Shown: piece by piece, positions 1 to 7,396 of the stretch
Layout of the letters: each line of letters begins with the position of its first letter
Position numbering within the stretch: the first letter of the stretch is position 1
From: Bacteroidales bacterium
Lineage (GTDB): Bacteria; Bacteroidota; Bacteroidia; Bacteroidales; VadinHA17
Direction of reading: 5' to 3'
DNA: 43,474 nt
Assembly: GCA_003141715.1 (NCBI GenBank)
Contig: PLNF01000037.1
Location: 1-43,474 of the forward strand
Made by a program: the position numbers and the translations under genes
Notes under the pieces: generated by a model
Databases searched by the model: none
What the model saw: the letters and a program-made list of their open reading frames with translations, nothing else
What the model was told of the DNA's origin: nothing

Positions 1-600
1 ATCCTTCCTGACTGCCTGTGCCAATCCGGGGTCACCAAACACACCAACACCCAACAGGTCTTCTTGTTTCTTGCCAAAAAACTTAGCCCACATTTCGGCA
101 GCGCCACAGGCATCCGACCGGGTGTAAATATGAATGGGGGAGGCCGATTTAGCTCCAAATGCCTGAGCCCATGTTGTATATCTCCCTGTTATCCAGATAT
201 TATTTGCCGCATCTTTCTTTAATCCCTTTGTCATAATGTCGTTAAGTGCAGGATTTGACTCATTAACTACTGCTACTACCGCATCTTTTGTAACAGCAAT
301 CGGGAAAGCTCCTTTTTTCAGCTCTTCAGGGTATATCTCCCTCGATACCATACCTATTTCGACCATTCCGTTAAGAGCATCTGAAATACCCTTACCTGCC
401 CCTCCTGCGGAGATGTCAAACCGTACTCCGGGATTTATTTTTTTGTATTCATCAGCCCATCTTATCACCATCGGGTATAGTGCAAAAGCACCAGAAATAC
501 TTATCTGACCTGAATGCTTTTCCTGACTGTAAGATTTTGGAACTGCCAATGAGGAAAAAAGGAGAGCAATTATTAAAAAGGATCTAATTATTATTTTCAT
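1..600 (-). CDS. PstS-like periplasmic oxyanion-binding protein (C-terminus cut by window edge)
   Basis: About 200 codons are visible, starting at the ATG complementary to 598-600 and running off the left edge. The N-terminus is a signal peptide (MKIIIRSFLIIALLFSSLAV followed by a QEK-type mature start). It then reads like phosphate-binding PstS proteins: ISGAFALYPMVIRWADEY, an ISAGGAGKGISDAL loop where PstS has a GSGxGI loop, and IYTRSDACGAAEMW where PstS has RSDGSGT. These loops bind the anion in PstS, so the changes (AGGAG, SDACGA) leave the exact ligand open: phosphate is likely, another oxyanion is possible. It lies 18 nt downstream of an OprP-like porin in the same direction, so the pair probably forms an uptake operon. 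No PstCAB genes are visible; they may lie beyond the edge. Confidence 0.75.
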   Translation of the reverse strand, partial: MKIIIRSFLIIALLFSSLAVPKSYSQEKHSGQISISGAFALYPMVIRWADEYKKINPGVRFDISAGGAGKGISDALNGMVEIGMVSREIYPEELKKGAFPIAVTKDAVVAVVNESNPALNDIMTKGLKKDAANNIWITGRYTTWAQAFGAKSASPIHIYTRSDACGAAEMWAKFFGKKQEDLLGVGVFGDPGLAQAVRKD

Positions 601-618
601 TTTATATTTTTAAAATTT

Positions 619-1740
619 TCAGAAACCAATCTGGTATTGGACAGAAAGAAAATTATTCTTTACTGCAGTTCCCTCTTCCTGCCGGATAGTATAAAATGCC
701 TGTAGACGAGACCAATTGTTAAAATTGTAATTGGCGCCAAATACATAGTTTGTTGAAATGTTATCAGGCGTGAATGTATTTTGATCGTACACATCATATT
801 TACCGAGGACCTGAAGTTTCTGAGGAATTATAAAATAGCCGGTTTGCACATACCAACCCGCTCTGTTGGTCTTACCATCTTTCCCGGCGATATATTCGCC
901 TTTTAAAGAAAAGCGGGTCGTGATATAGCTGAATTCACATCCAATTCTGTTACGGGTCTGACTTTTACCGGGTACATCCGGTTTAATAGCCTTATCCCAT
1001 CCTTTGTAAAATCCTCCGCCAAATGAAAGTCCTTTGATTGGTGTGAAAATCAAACGTCCGACTAAATCTTTAGCATTATTTGCAGTGTCGGCAACATTTA
1101 TTCCGGAACCATTAAAGATTCCTAAACGATATTCAATGACAGGCATATCTTTGATTTTTAAGAATGATCCGCCAACCTGTATGCCGATGTCGCGACCGTT
1201 CTGGTTTCCTATTACATCTTTGCTTCGTGCGACAAGAGCCTCAACGACCTGTGAACGGTCAATCATTTCAAGCTTATTTGAAGATGTCAGATTCTCCATT
1301 GAAAAAGGAATTTTAAATTGACCGGCTGTAATTGAAAAGTAGTCGGCCAGCTTTATCTCGCCGTATGCATCAATCATTTTTGGTTTATCGACTAGATCAG
1401 CCTGCAGTCTATATGAGAAAATTGGAGTGACAAAACCCTTAAGATCGATTCTCGCACGGCGAATGTCAAAACAATTATGTTTTCCCGACTCCTGAAAAGC
1501 CTGGTATCTGATTTGAGAGTATCCCGTAAGTTGCATCTGCCTGGCTGCAGTAATAAAAAATGATTTACGTGAAGCATCTGTCTGCTGTTGCCCTAAAGCT
1601 GCTTCAGCTCTTATTGAATCAGCCTGGGATTGACTAATCGTTTTATTTAAGATCAGAAGGTTAAGGATATCATTTGTAGATTGTGAAAATGATTCTGCAA
1701 CAATTAACAGGAAAAACGAAAGTGAAAGGATAAGTTTCAT
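619..1740 (-). CDS. Phosphate-selective porin (OprO/OprP-like)
   Basis: An outer-membrane beta-barrel of 373 residues. A signal peptide (MKLILSLSFFLLIVAESFSQ) is followed by a short polar linker and then by the porin body, with GYSQIRYQAFQ, RRARIDLKGFV, a long run of alternating aromatic strands and a C-terminal aromatic residue (YQIGF) typical of outer-membrane proteins. I use the ATG at 1740 and not the upstream in-frame ATG at 1764, because only the former starts at a signal peptide and because a TACATTTG -7 promoter element overlaps the upstream ATG. It is co-directional with the binding protein at 1-600 and divergent from an Rrf2 regulator, which suggests joint control. Substrate is inferred from family only. 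Confidence 0.8.
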   Translation of the reverse strand: MKLILSLSFFLLIVAESFSQSTNDILNLLILNKTISQSQADSIRAEAALGQQQTDASRKSFFITAARQMQLTGYSQIRYQAFQESGKHNCFDIRRARIDLKGFVTPIFSYRLQADLVDKPKMIDAYGEIKLADYFSITAGQFKIPFSMENLTSSNKLEMIDRSQVVEALVARSKDVIGNQNGRDIGIQVGGSFLKIKDMPVIEYRLGIFNGSGINVADTANNAKDLVGRLIFTPIKGLSFGGGFYKGWDKAIKPDVPGKSQTRNRIGCEFSYITTRFSLKGEYIAGKDGKTNRAGWYVQTGYFIIPQKLQVLGKYDVYDQNTFTPDNISTNYVFGANYNFNNWSRLQAFYTIRQEEGTAVKNNFLSVQYQIGF

Positions 1741-1761
1741 AATGTCTACCGATTTTATGAA

Positions 1762-1769
1762 CAAATGTA
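1762..1769 (-). promoter_or_regulatory. Candidate -7 promoter element for the porin operon
   Basis: Read on the minus strand this is TACATTTG, an exact match to the Bacteroidota -7 consensus TAnnTTTG. It ends 21 nt before the chosen porin ATG. No good TTTG lies 17-21 nt further upstream, so only half of the promoter is supported. Confidence 0.35.
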
Positions 1770-1813
1770 ATGTTCTTTATGATGGTTATAATTGGCATAA
1801 AAACCACAATTGA

Positions 1814-1831
1814 TTAGGTATTAATACTTAA
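1814..1831. promoter_or_regulatory. Dyad operator candidate between porin and Rrf2 regulator
   Basis: An 18-bp dyad, TTAGGTATTAATACTTAA, pairs along its whole length except for one G/T position; its core GTATTAATAC is a perfect palindrome. It lies between the divergent porin and Rrf2 genes and overlaps a weak plus-strand -7 element (TAACTTTA, 1829-1836). Such placement suits autoregulation by the Rrf2 protein and control of the porin/binding-protein operon. Binding is inferred. Confidence 0.5.
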
Positions 1832-1858
1832 CTTTATCCAAAATAGTCCTGCACAAAG

Positions 1859-2275
1859 ATGATATTGTCAAAAAAGACCCGGTATGCAATTGTAGCTCTG
1901 GCGAGATTAGCCCGGGAATATGGTAAAGGACCAATACAGATCCGCGAAATAGCTGAGGGAGAAAAGATACCACAGAGTTTTCTTGAAAATATTCTGCTCG
2001 ATTTAAAAAAAATTGGTATCCTGGGTAGTAATCTGGGAAAAGCGGGTGGATATTATTTATTAAAAAGGCCGGAAGATGTAACCCTTGCTGATGTTGTTCG
2101 TCATTTTGAGGGTACGATCTCATTGATGTACTGTGTTTCAGAAAATTCTTACCGTCCTTGCGAATTCTGTAAGGATGAAACCACATGCCAGATACGAAAA
2201 GTATTTAAAGAAATACGCGATACTACCTTTGGCATTTTGACCAAAACAACTCTGAAAGAACTGATAAAGACTTAA
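1859..2275 (+). CDS. Rrf2-family transcriptional regulator
   Basis: A 138-residue winged-helix protein. Typical Rrf2 features run in order: LSKKTRYAIVALARLA at the N-terminus, the recognition helix region IREIAEGEKIPQSFLENILLDLKKIG (about residues 28-53), the wing GKAGGYYLLKRPEDVTLADVVR (60-81), and a Cys-rich segment. Cysteines 92, 101, 104 and 110 (C-X8-C-X2-C-X5-C) could ligate an Fe-S cluster, as the Cys of IscR do, although the spacing differs from that of IscR. The gene is divergent from the porin/binding-protein pair with an 18-bp dyad in the gap. The signal is probably redox, iron or sulfur status; I cannot tell which. Confidence 0.88.
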   Translation: MILSKKTRYAIVALARLAREYGKGPIQIREIAEGEKIPQSFLENILLDLKKIGILGSNLGKAGGYYLLKRPEDVTLADVVRHFEGTISLMYCVSENSYRPCEFCKDETTCQIRKVFKEIRDTTFGILTKTTLKELIKT

Positions 2276-2296
2276 AAGGCAGCTATCAGTCACTAA

Positions 2297-2376
2297 GACT
2301 TCAAGACTTCAAGACACCTCCTTCGCTAAAGCTTCGGAGGGCAAAGCCGCATGACTGCACGACTGCAAGACATTCA
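2297..2376. repeat. Degenerate octamer repeats (GACTTCAA, GACTGCAN) with a small hairpin
   Basis: Two GACTTCAA octamers (2297-2312) are followed by an imperfect hairpin around 2327-2340 (CCTCC/GGAGG flanking TTCGCTAAAGCTTC) and by GACTGCAC, GACTGCAA and GACATTCA (2353-2376). The array reaches the stop codon of the minus-strand decarboxylase remnant. The same GACTGCAN unit recurs at 34534-34573 and in diverged form near 29731. The CTCCTTCGCTAAA segment recurs in the element at 39712-39842. Confidence 0.6.
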
Positions 2377-3836
2377 GACAATTTTTCTGACTTCTTCCTC
2401 GCCAATCTCTGAAATCCTTATTAGAAGTGCTTTCAGATCATCCTCTGAAGTAACCGGATTAATTACTGTAAGCCTTAACCAGATTTTCTCATCGAGTTCC
2501 GTCTGGACAATATAAAAGGAACCCTCTTTTATAATCCTGCTCCTGATTTCAGAGTTTATCTGATTAAGAGCCAGGTCATTATATCCTTCAGGCGAAAACC
2601 TGAAGCATATAATATTACTCTCCGGTTCTGTTGCAAGCTGGAGTTTGTCGTCAGATTTGATTATAAGTGAAAAAGTGGCTGCCAGATCGTACCTGCTGTC
2701 GATATAATTCCTGTAGTAACTGTTACCGTAATATTTCAAGGCAGTATAGGCAATGATTCCCAATGCGCTTTTGGTGCACTCAATGGTCCTGATGGCGCTG
2801 TTATACCAGATATTTTTTTGTGATTTTTGAAACAAATATGATGCTTTCTGGGCAAAAGTCTCAAATGATCTCTCTCCATTCCTGAACATAACCAGTGTGT
2901 TAAGCGCCGGGACAAGAAGCATCTTATGGAAATCAATCACTACCGAATCGGCTCTTTCTATGCCCTTTACCCTATACTTGTATTTTTCAGAGAAAAGCAC
3001 ACCCATACCGTGTGCCCCGTCAACATGCATCCATTAATCATGTTTTTCACAGAAATCGGCTATAGCTTCCAGATCATCATAAGAACCTGTTGCCGTGGAA
3101 CATGAACTGGCAACTACTGAAATAATCCGGATACCTTTTTTCTCAGCCACAGTTTTTATTTCTTCCAACAGATCGGTTCTCATCCGGAAATGTCTGTCAA
3201 CCGGCACTTTGACAATAGATTCCTCACCCAGACCCATAATTTTAACATTTCTGCCGACACTGTAATGGGCCTGTTCTGATATCATATACCCGGGTCTTTT
3301 GATTTCCTTTACACCATCTTCCCATATATTGTAATCTGTCTTTACCTGCCTGGCTGCCAGCATTGCTGTGAGATTTCCTGCAGTACCGCCATGAGTAAAT
3401 ATGCCATCGCATCCGGTCGGATATCCGATAAGTGATCCAAACCTATTGATCACATTTCTTTCCATTGCCATATTTACCGGCCCCATCTCGTAAATCGCGG
3501 CGCCATTGTTAAGCAGAGTTGTACAGAACTGAACAAGCACTGCGGCAGGTAGGGGAGATGTGACCTGGTGACCGATATAATGCGGATGGTGTATATGTAT
3601 TGAATTATCAATAATCCTTTTAACAAAGGCATCCAGTGACTCTTTCTCCCCGCCGGCTGAATCGAATGAAAAAAATCCACGAGACGGTCGGGATCACTCC
3701 ATGGCAACACGGCCATTTCCTTTCCGGATAAAGCATCCTTGAGATAGTCTGATAACCTGTCTACAAGAATATGCCCTTCTTTTCTGAAATACTCAGGATT
3801 GAAGGGTGATGGTATTATTGATTTATTTTTAATCAT
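2374..3836 (-). pseudogene. PLP-dependent (group II) amino-acid decarboxylase, broken
   Basis: The reconstructed product is about 487 residues, close to full length for glutamate/diaminobutyrate-type decarboxylases. It has the family landmarks FTHGGTAGNLTAMLAARQ, MISEQAHYSV, VASSCSTATGSYDD, WMHVDGAHG and DFHKMLLVPALNTLVMFRNG, where the Lys of HKM would hold PLP. Two lesions break it. A frameshift falls at a 7-T homopolymer (3669-3675; one extra T restores the frame GDPDRLVDFFSFDSAGG-like). An in-frame TAA sits at about 3031-3033, just before WMHVDGAHG, where relatives carry a hydrophobic residue (TTA to TAA would do). The rest of the frame is intact, so decay is recent or partly due to sequence error. 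It follows the HD-domain gene by 16 nt. Substrate is not predictable. Confidence 0.82.
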
Positions 3837-3852
3837 ATTCAGTTTAATATGT

Positions 3853-4716
3853 TTATATATTCATACCCCGTAGGGGATAGACAACTGTATGCTCTACGAG
3901 CAATTCAGATGCTAGTTCACTCAAGTACCATAAAATAACTGGATCCTTAGAATATTTCTCCTGTTCTGTAAAGAAATTCTTCAATTGCAGCCCATTATTC
4001 ATCATAAAGTGAATAATTTCTATCACTCCGCAAAAGCCCGAGGGATTTGTACTGCCAAAACGATAGAATGGAAGCTGCTCATTATATTTGCTGAAGAAGT
4101 CATCAAGGATATTATATCTTTTTTTATGCTTCTGTACAATCTCACTATCTGATCCGAAAGTTTTAATAAAATTGCCGAATCTTTTTTCAGCATTTTCCCT
4201 GATCAGATGACCAATTTTTTCAGGATCAATTCCTCTGGTCAGATAAATTTCTGAGTACCTGAATATTCCGATTAATCCAAAGGCATCAAGATCATCAGCA
4301 ACTGATAGAATTGCCAGTAATTCATTTATGGATGTGTTGCCGGCATAATCTTTATTATCATGATTTTCTATGGCTTCCAGGACATCCTGCCAATCATTTT
4401 GCGGAAGATTATTTTTGACTAAAAATTGGGAGCATAAATCTCTGCTGTGTTTTCCATGCCTGACACCCGGATCAACTGACATACCGATATCATGCAGATA
4501 ACTTGCAATTATTAGTTCAGAAGCGAGTCGTGAGATTTGAACAGAGTTCTTTAAAGGAATCAGTTTAAGCATCTCCTTTGAATAGTTCCATACTCTCCTG
4601 TGATGATCAATTCCATGTGAAGAGAGAAATTTTTCATTAAAGACAGAGATGAAAAAATCTTCAAGGATCTGTTTAAACTGTTTTTCCGCAGATTCTATTG
4701 TTCCCGTAAGATTCAT
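3853..4716 (-). CDS. HD-domain phosphohydrolase-like protein
   Basis: A 287-residue soluble protein with an HD metal site: H38/H39 (GIDHHRRVW), H75-D76 (SYLHDIGMSVD), H90 (RHGKHSRDL), H119 (ENHDNKDY) and D141/D142 (VADDLDAFG). This spacing matches metal-dependent HD hydrolases acting on nucleotides or phosphoesters. The C-terminal 120 residues show no recognised domain. There is no signal peptide or membrane segment. The gene is co-directional with the downstream decarboxylase remnant (16-nt gap), so the two were probably one transcript. The substrate is unknown. Confidence 0.7.
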   Translation of the reverse strand: MNLTGTIESAEKQFKQILEDFFISVFNEKFLSSHGIDHHRRVWNYSKEMLKLIPLKNSVQISRLASELIIASYLHDIGMSVDPGVRHGKHSRDLCSQFLVKNNLPQNDWQDVLEAIENHDNKDYAGNTSINELLAILSVADDLDAFGLIGIFRYSEIYLTRGIDPEKIGHLIRENAEKRFGNFIKTFGSDSEIVQKHKKRYNILDDFFSKYNEQLPFYRFGSTNPSGFCGVIEIIHFMMNNGLQLKNFFTEQEKYSKDPVILWYLSELASELLVEHTVVYPLRGMNI

Positions 4717-4723
4717 AATAAAT

Positions 4724-4756
4724 AAAAAAAAGCAAAAGACAGAGCCTTTTGCTTTT
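4724..4756 (-). terminator. Rho-independent terminator downstream of the small HTH gene
   Basis: On the minus strand an 11-bp perfect stem (AAAAGCAAAAG at 4756-4746 pairing with CTTTTGCTTTT at 4738-4728) with a 7-nt loop is followed by more T residues. It lies 23 nt beyond the stop of the 81-residue HTH gene and just before the HD gene, so it would separate the two transcripts. Confidence 0.8.
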
Positions 4757-4778
4757 GAACAGGCTGTCAGATAATGAA

Positions 4779-5024
4779 TTAGTAGTTGATCATTTTCTGT
4801 GCCAGATCAAGTATGGTCGTATCGTCAATAGTAACTATACCACCATCCGGTCCCTGTTCAAAATGAATTCCAACACTTTGGCCCTTGTCAAAATTTCTCC
4901 CTCCGAAGTAGTTTCTAACTGTCTCTTCATTCAAATCCAGTTTTTCTGCAATCTGTCTCATACTACCGGAGGGCAACTGGTCTTTTATCTTCCGGAGTTC
5001 GTTAAAAGTGATTGTTTTAGCCAT
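4779..5024 (-). CDS. Small conserved HTH DNA-binding protein (81 aa)
   Basis: An 81-residue protein with a helix-turn-helix at roughly residues 18-42 (SMRQIAEKLDLNEETVRNYFGG), followed by a short tail with VGIHFEQGPDGGIVTIDDTTILDLAQKM. I recognise it as a small uncharacterised protein common in Bacteroidota, usually annotated only as DNA-binding. It is monocistronic: a -7 element lies upstream and a strong terminator downstream. The target and role are unknown. Confidence 0.75.
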   Translation of the reverse strand: MAKTITFNELRKIKDQLPSGSMRQIAEKLDLNEETVRNYFGGRNFDKGQSVGIHFEQGPDGGIVTIDDTTILDLAQKMINY

Positions 5025-5074
5025 GATATTTTTGCTTAGTTTATCAATTTAGTTGTTTGAATCGCATCAAGCCC

Positions 5075-5082
5075 CAAAGTTA
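5075..5082 (-). promoter_or_regulatory. Candidate -7 element for the small HTH gene
   Basis: The minus strand reads TAACTTTG, matching TAnnTTTG, 50 nt before the ATG. No TTTG at the expected spacing was found. The remainder of the 5025-5204 spacer is AT-rich and shows nothing else. Confidence 0.3.
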
Positions 5083-5204
5083 AACATTAAATAGACAACT
5101 TGAATAACATTTTTACAAATTTGAAACATCCCTGATTATATAAACATTATATTCCTCAGGTGTGCAAAGCCGAACTTCTTATAAAGATTAATAGGGTAAT
5201 TAAT

Positions 5205-5960
5205 TCAAAGTTTCCCCATCAATTCAAGAAATAACTTAAGTCCTGTTTTCTTCTCATCATTGAAATTAAAATCAATATTTTCTATAAGGTAAGTCCTGAG
5301 AATTTCACCGGTGATTGTTCCTGCTTGTCCAAATTTATCTACCACAGCATCAATATTATTTACTCCCAGCGCCAAAGCTTTGTTAAATTCTTTAATAAAG
5401 ACATTATCAAGTTGCTTATTGGATGCCCAACATGCGAAAACAAATGGAAGTCCGGAGAATTCCTTCCATTCATTTGCCAGATCAATTTGATACCTGAAGC
5501 TGTTTTCAAATTCAAAACACTGATCACCTATTAGTACCACAGCTTCATCGTGACCTATATTCCGGAAATCAAATGCTTTTGATGTATTGATCCACCTGAA
5601 TTCTCTTTTCCAACTGTTTTTTGCCAGTACTTTTGTGAGGTTAACTGATGACAGAGAGCGATAATCGAGGCATATATTTCTTATTTTTTTAAATGGACAA
5701 TTGCTTAATAGCATAACAGTTCTGACATTCCCGCAGGCACCAATGCAATAATCACTAATTATATGATGTTCCTTAACCAAAGGAAGAGCGGCTACCGGAA
5801 TAAGGCCGATATCAACTCTTCCATCAATCAGTTTTGCAGCGCAATCAGCCGGATGGTCAGTTTCGAGGATTACCTTCTTTTCAAATCCGCTTTCTATCAA
5901 TCCATAAATAAATGGATACGTGTTTGCATATTTAACGGCTGAAATTCTGATTTTATTCAT
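5205..5960 (-). CDS. mqnA: Chorismate dehydratase, futalosine pathway of menaquinone biosynthesis
   Basis: A 251-residue cytosolic protein of the MqnA/MqnD periplasmic-binding-like fold. Landmarks are ISAVKYANTYPFIYGL at the N-terminus, DIGLIPVAALPLV (about residues 49-61), CLDYRSLSSVNLTKVL (97-112), VLIGDQCFEF and DLANEWKEFSGLPFVFACWAS. MqnA removes water from chorismate to give 3-[(1-carboxyvinyl)oxy]benzoate, the first step of the alternative menaquinone route. The order of conserved blocks and the length favour MqnA over MqnD. The other mqn genes are not nearby. It is divergent from purB with a 77-nt gap. Confidence 0.85.
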   Translation of the reverse strand: MNKIRISAVKYANTYPFIYGLIESGFEKKVILETDHPADCAAKLIDGRVDIGLIPVAALPLVKEHHIISDYCIGACGNVRTVMLLSNCPFKKIRNICLDYRSLSSVNLTKVLAKNSWKREFRWINTSKAFDFRNIGHDEAVVLIGDQCFEFENSFRYQIDLANEWKEFSGLPFVFACWASNKQLDNVFIKEFNKALALGVNNIDAVVDKFGQAGTITGEILRTYLIENIDFNFNDEKKTGLKLFLELMGKL

Positions 5961-5965
5961 ACCCT

Positions 5966-5996
5966 TTTTTTTACAACATCTAAAATAGTACTTTTG
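5966..5996 (+). promoter_or_regulatory. Candidate purB promoter
   Basis: TACTTTTG at 5989-5996 matches the -7 consensus TAnnTTTG, and TTTT at 5966-5969 sits exactly 19 nt upstream where TTTG is expected. The start codon is 42 nt downstream of the -7 element. Confidence 0.45.
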
Positions 5997-6037
5997 TACA
6001 TATACTTATAACAAGTGAAACTCCAATCTGACAAATA

Positions 6038-7381
6038 ATGGAATTAAATTTTCTTACTGCCATATCTCCCATTGACGGAAGATACAGACAAAAAGTTGAT
6101 GAACTAGACCTGTATTTTTCTGAATTCGGGTTGATCAGATATCGTCTCATGGTGGAAATAGAATATTTCATTGCCCTGTGCGATATCCCTCTTCCTCAAC
6201 TACTTGATTTTAAAAAGGATAATTTCAAAGTTTTAAGGTCGATTTATGAAGACTTTGACTTAACAGATGCTGAAAAAATCAAAGAAAGAGAGAAAATCAC
6301 AAATCATGATATAAAAGCGATCGAATATTATCTGAAAGAAAGGTTTTTCCAGTCTGGTTGGGGAAAGTGGAGCGAATTTATTCATTTTGGACTGACCTCT
6401 CAGGATATAAACAATACTGCTATACCCTTATCCATTAAAGATGCACTGATAGATGTTTATTTCCCTGTTCTTTACGAGTTGAGAGAAACTCTGGCTACCT
6501 TTGCCGATGAGTGGAAGGATATTCCGATGCTTGCAAGGACACATGGTCAACCGGCAACTCCTACCAGGCTGGGAAAAGAAATTGAGGTTTTTATTTCGAG
6601 GATTGACGGACAAACAAAATACTTCGGACAAATTCCATATTCAGCCAAGTTCGGTGGTGCTACAGGCAATTTTAATGCCCATAAAGTTGCTTATCCTGAC
6701 ATAGACTGGCTCTCCTTTGCAAATAACTTTGTGAATGAAGAACTGGGACTCGAACGCTCCCAACCAACAACGCAGATCGAACATTATGATAATCTTGCTG
6801 CATTATTTGATAATATGAGAAGGATAAATGTTATACTGATTGATATGGCCCGTGATTTCTGGTTATATATTTCAATCGATTATTTCAGACAAAAAATAAA
6901 AAAGGGGGAGATCGGATCCTCAGCTATGCCTCATAAAGTGAATCCTATCGATTTTGAGAACGGTGAAGGTAATCTTGGATATGCAAATGCAATTTTTGAA
7001 CATTTTTCCATGAAGTTGCCAATATCCAGACTTCAGCGCGACCTGACGGATTCCACGGTCTTAAGGAATATCGGCGTACCGATTGGTCATTCGTTAATAG
7101 CTTTTAATTCTTTGTTGAAAGGTCTTAATAAACTGATTGTAAATACTGACAAGATAAACAGCGATCTGGAAAGTAACTGGGTGGTTGTGGCAGAAGCTAT
7201 CCAGACAATACTTCGAAGAGAGGGTTATCCAAATCCATATGAAGCACTTCTCGATCTCACACGTACTAATCAGAAAATAACTTCTGAATCAATATCGAAC
7301 TTTATTGAAAACCTGGACCTTAACGATAACGTTAAAGCCGAACTTAAGGCAATCACTCCATTCAATTACACAGGTTTTTAA
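6038..7381 (+). CDS. purB: Adenylosuccinate lyase
   Basis: A 447-residue cytosolic lyase of the fumarase/aspartase superfamily that splits SAICAR and adenylosuccinate in purine synthesis. It begins LTAISPIDGRYRQKVDEL, typical of the E. coli-like PurB group. It carries LTSQDINNTAIPL, ARTHGQPATPTRLGKE (catalytic His) and the superfamily signature GSSAMPHKVNPIDFENGEGN with the catalytic Ser loop. The length and all signatures are complete. An MsbA-like exporter follows after 15 nt and is probably cotranscribed, without obvious functional link. Confidence 0.95.
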   Translation: MELNFLTAISPIDGRYRQKVDELDLYFSEFGLIRYRLMVEIEYFIALCDIPLPQLLDFKKDNFKVLRSIYEDFDLTDAEKIKEREKITNHDIKAIEYYLKERFFQSGWGKWSEFIHFGLTSQDINNTAIPLSIKDALIDVYFPVLYELRETLATFADEWKDIPMLARTHGQPATPTRLGKEIEVFISRIDGQTKYFGQIPYSAKFGGATGNFNAHKVAYPDIDWLSFANNFVNEELGLERSQPTTQIEHYDNLAALFDNMRRINVILIDMARDFWLYISIDYFRQKIKKGEIGSSAMPHKVNPIDFENGEGNLGYANAIFEHFSMKLPISRLQRDLTDSTVLRNIGVPIGHSLIAFNSLLKGLNKLIVNTDKINSDLESNWVVVAEAIQTILRREGYPNPYEALLDLTRTNQKITSESISNFIENLDLNDNVKAELKAITPFNYTGF

Positions 7382-7396
7382 TCAAATAAAGGATAA

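Noticed and set aside
1741-1764. Porin start at the upstream ATG 1764
   Set aside because: The signal peptide starts at 1740, and a -7 promoter element overlaps the upstream ATG.
2297-2376. CRISPR-like repeat array
   Set aside because: Units are 8 nt, contiguous and without spacers, and no cas genes are present; the same holds for the arrays near 29654, 34534 and 37951.
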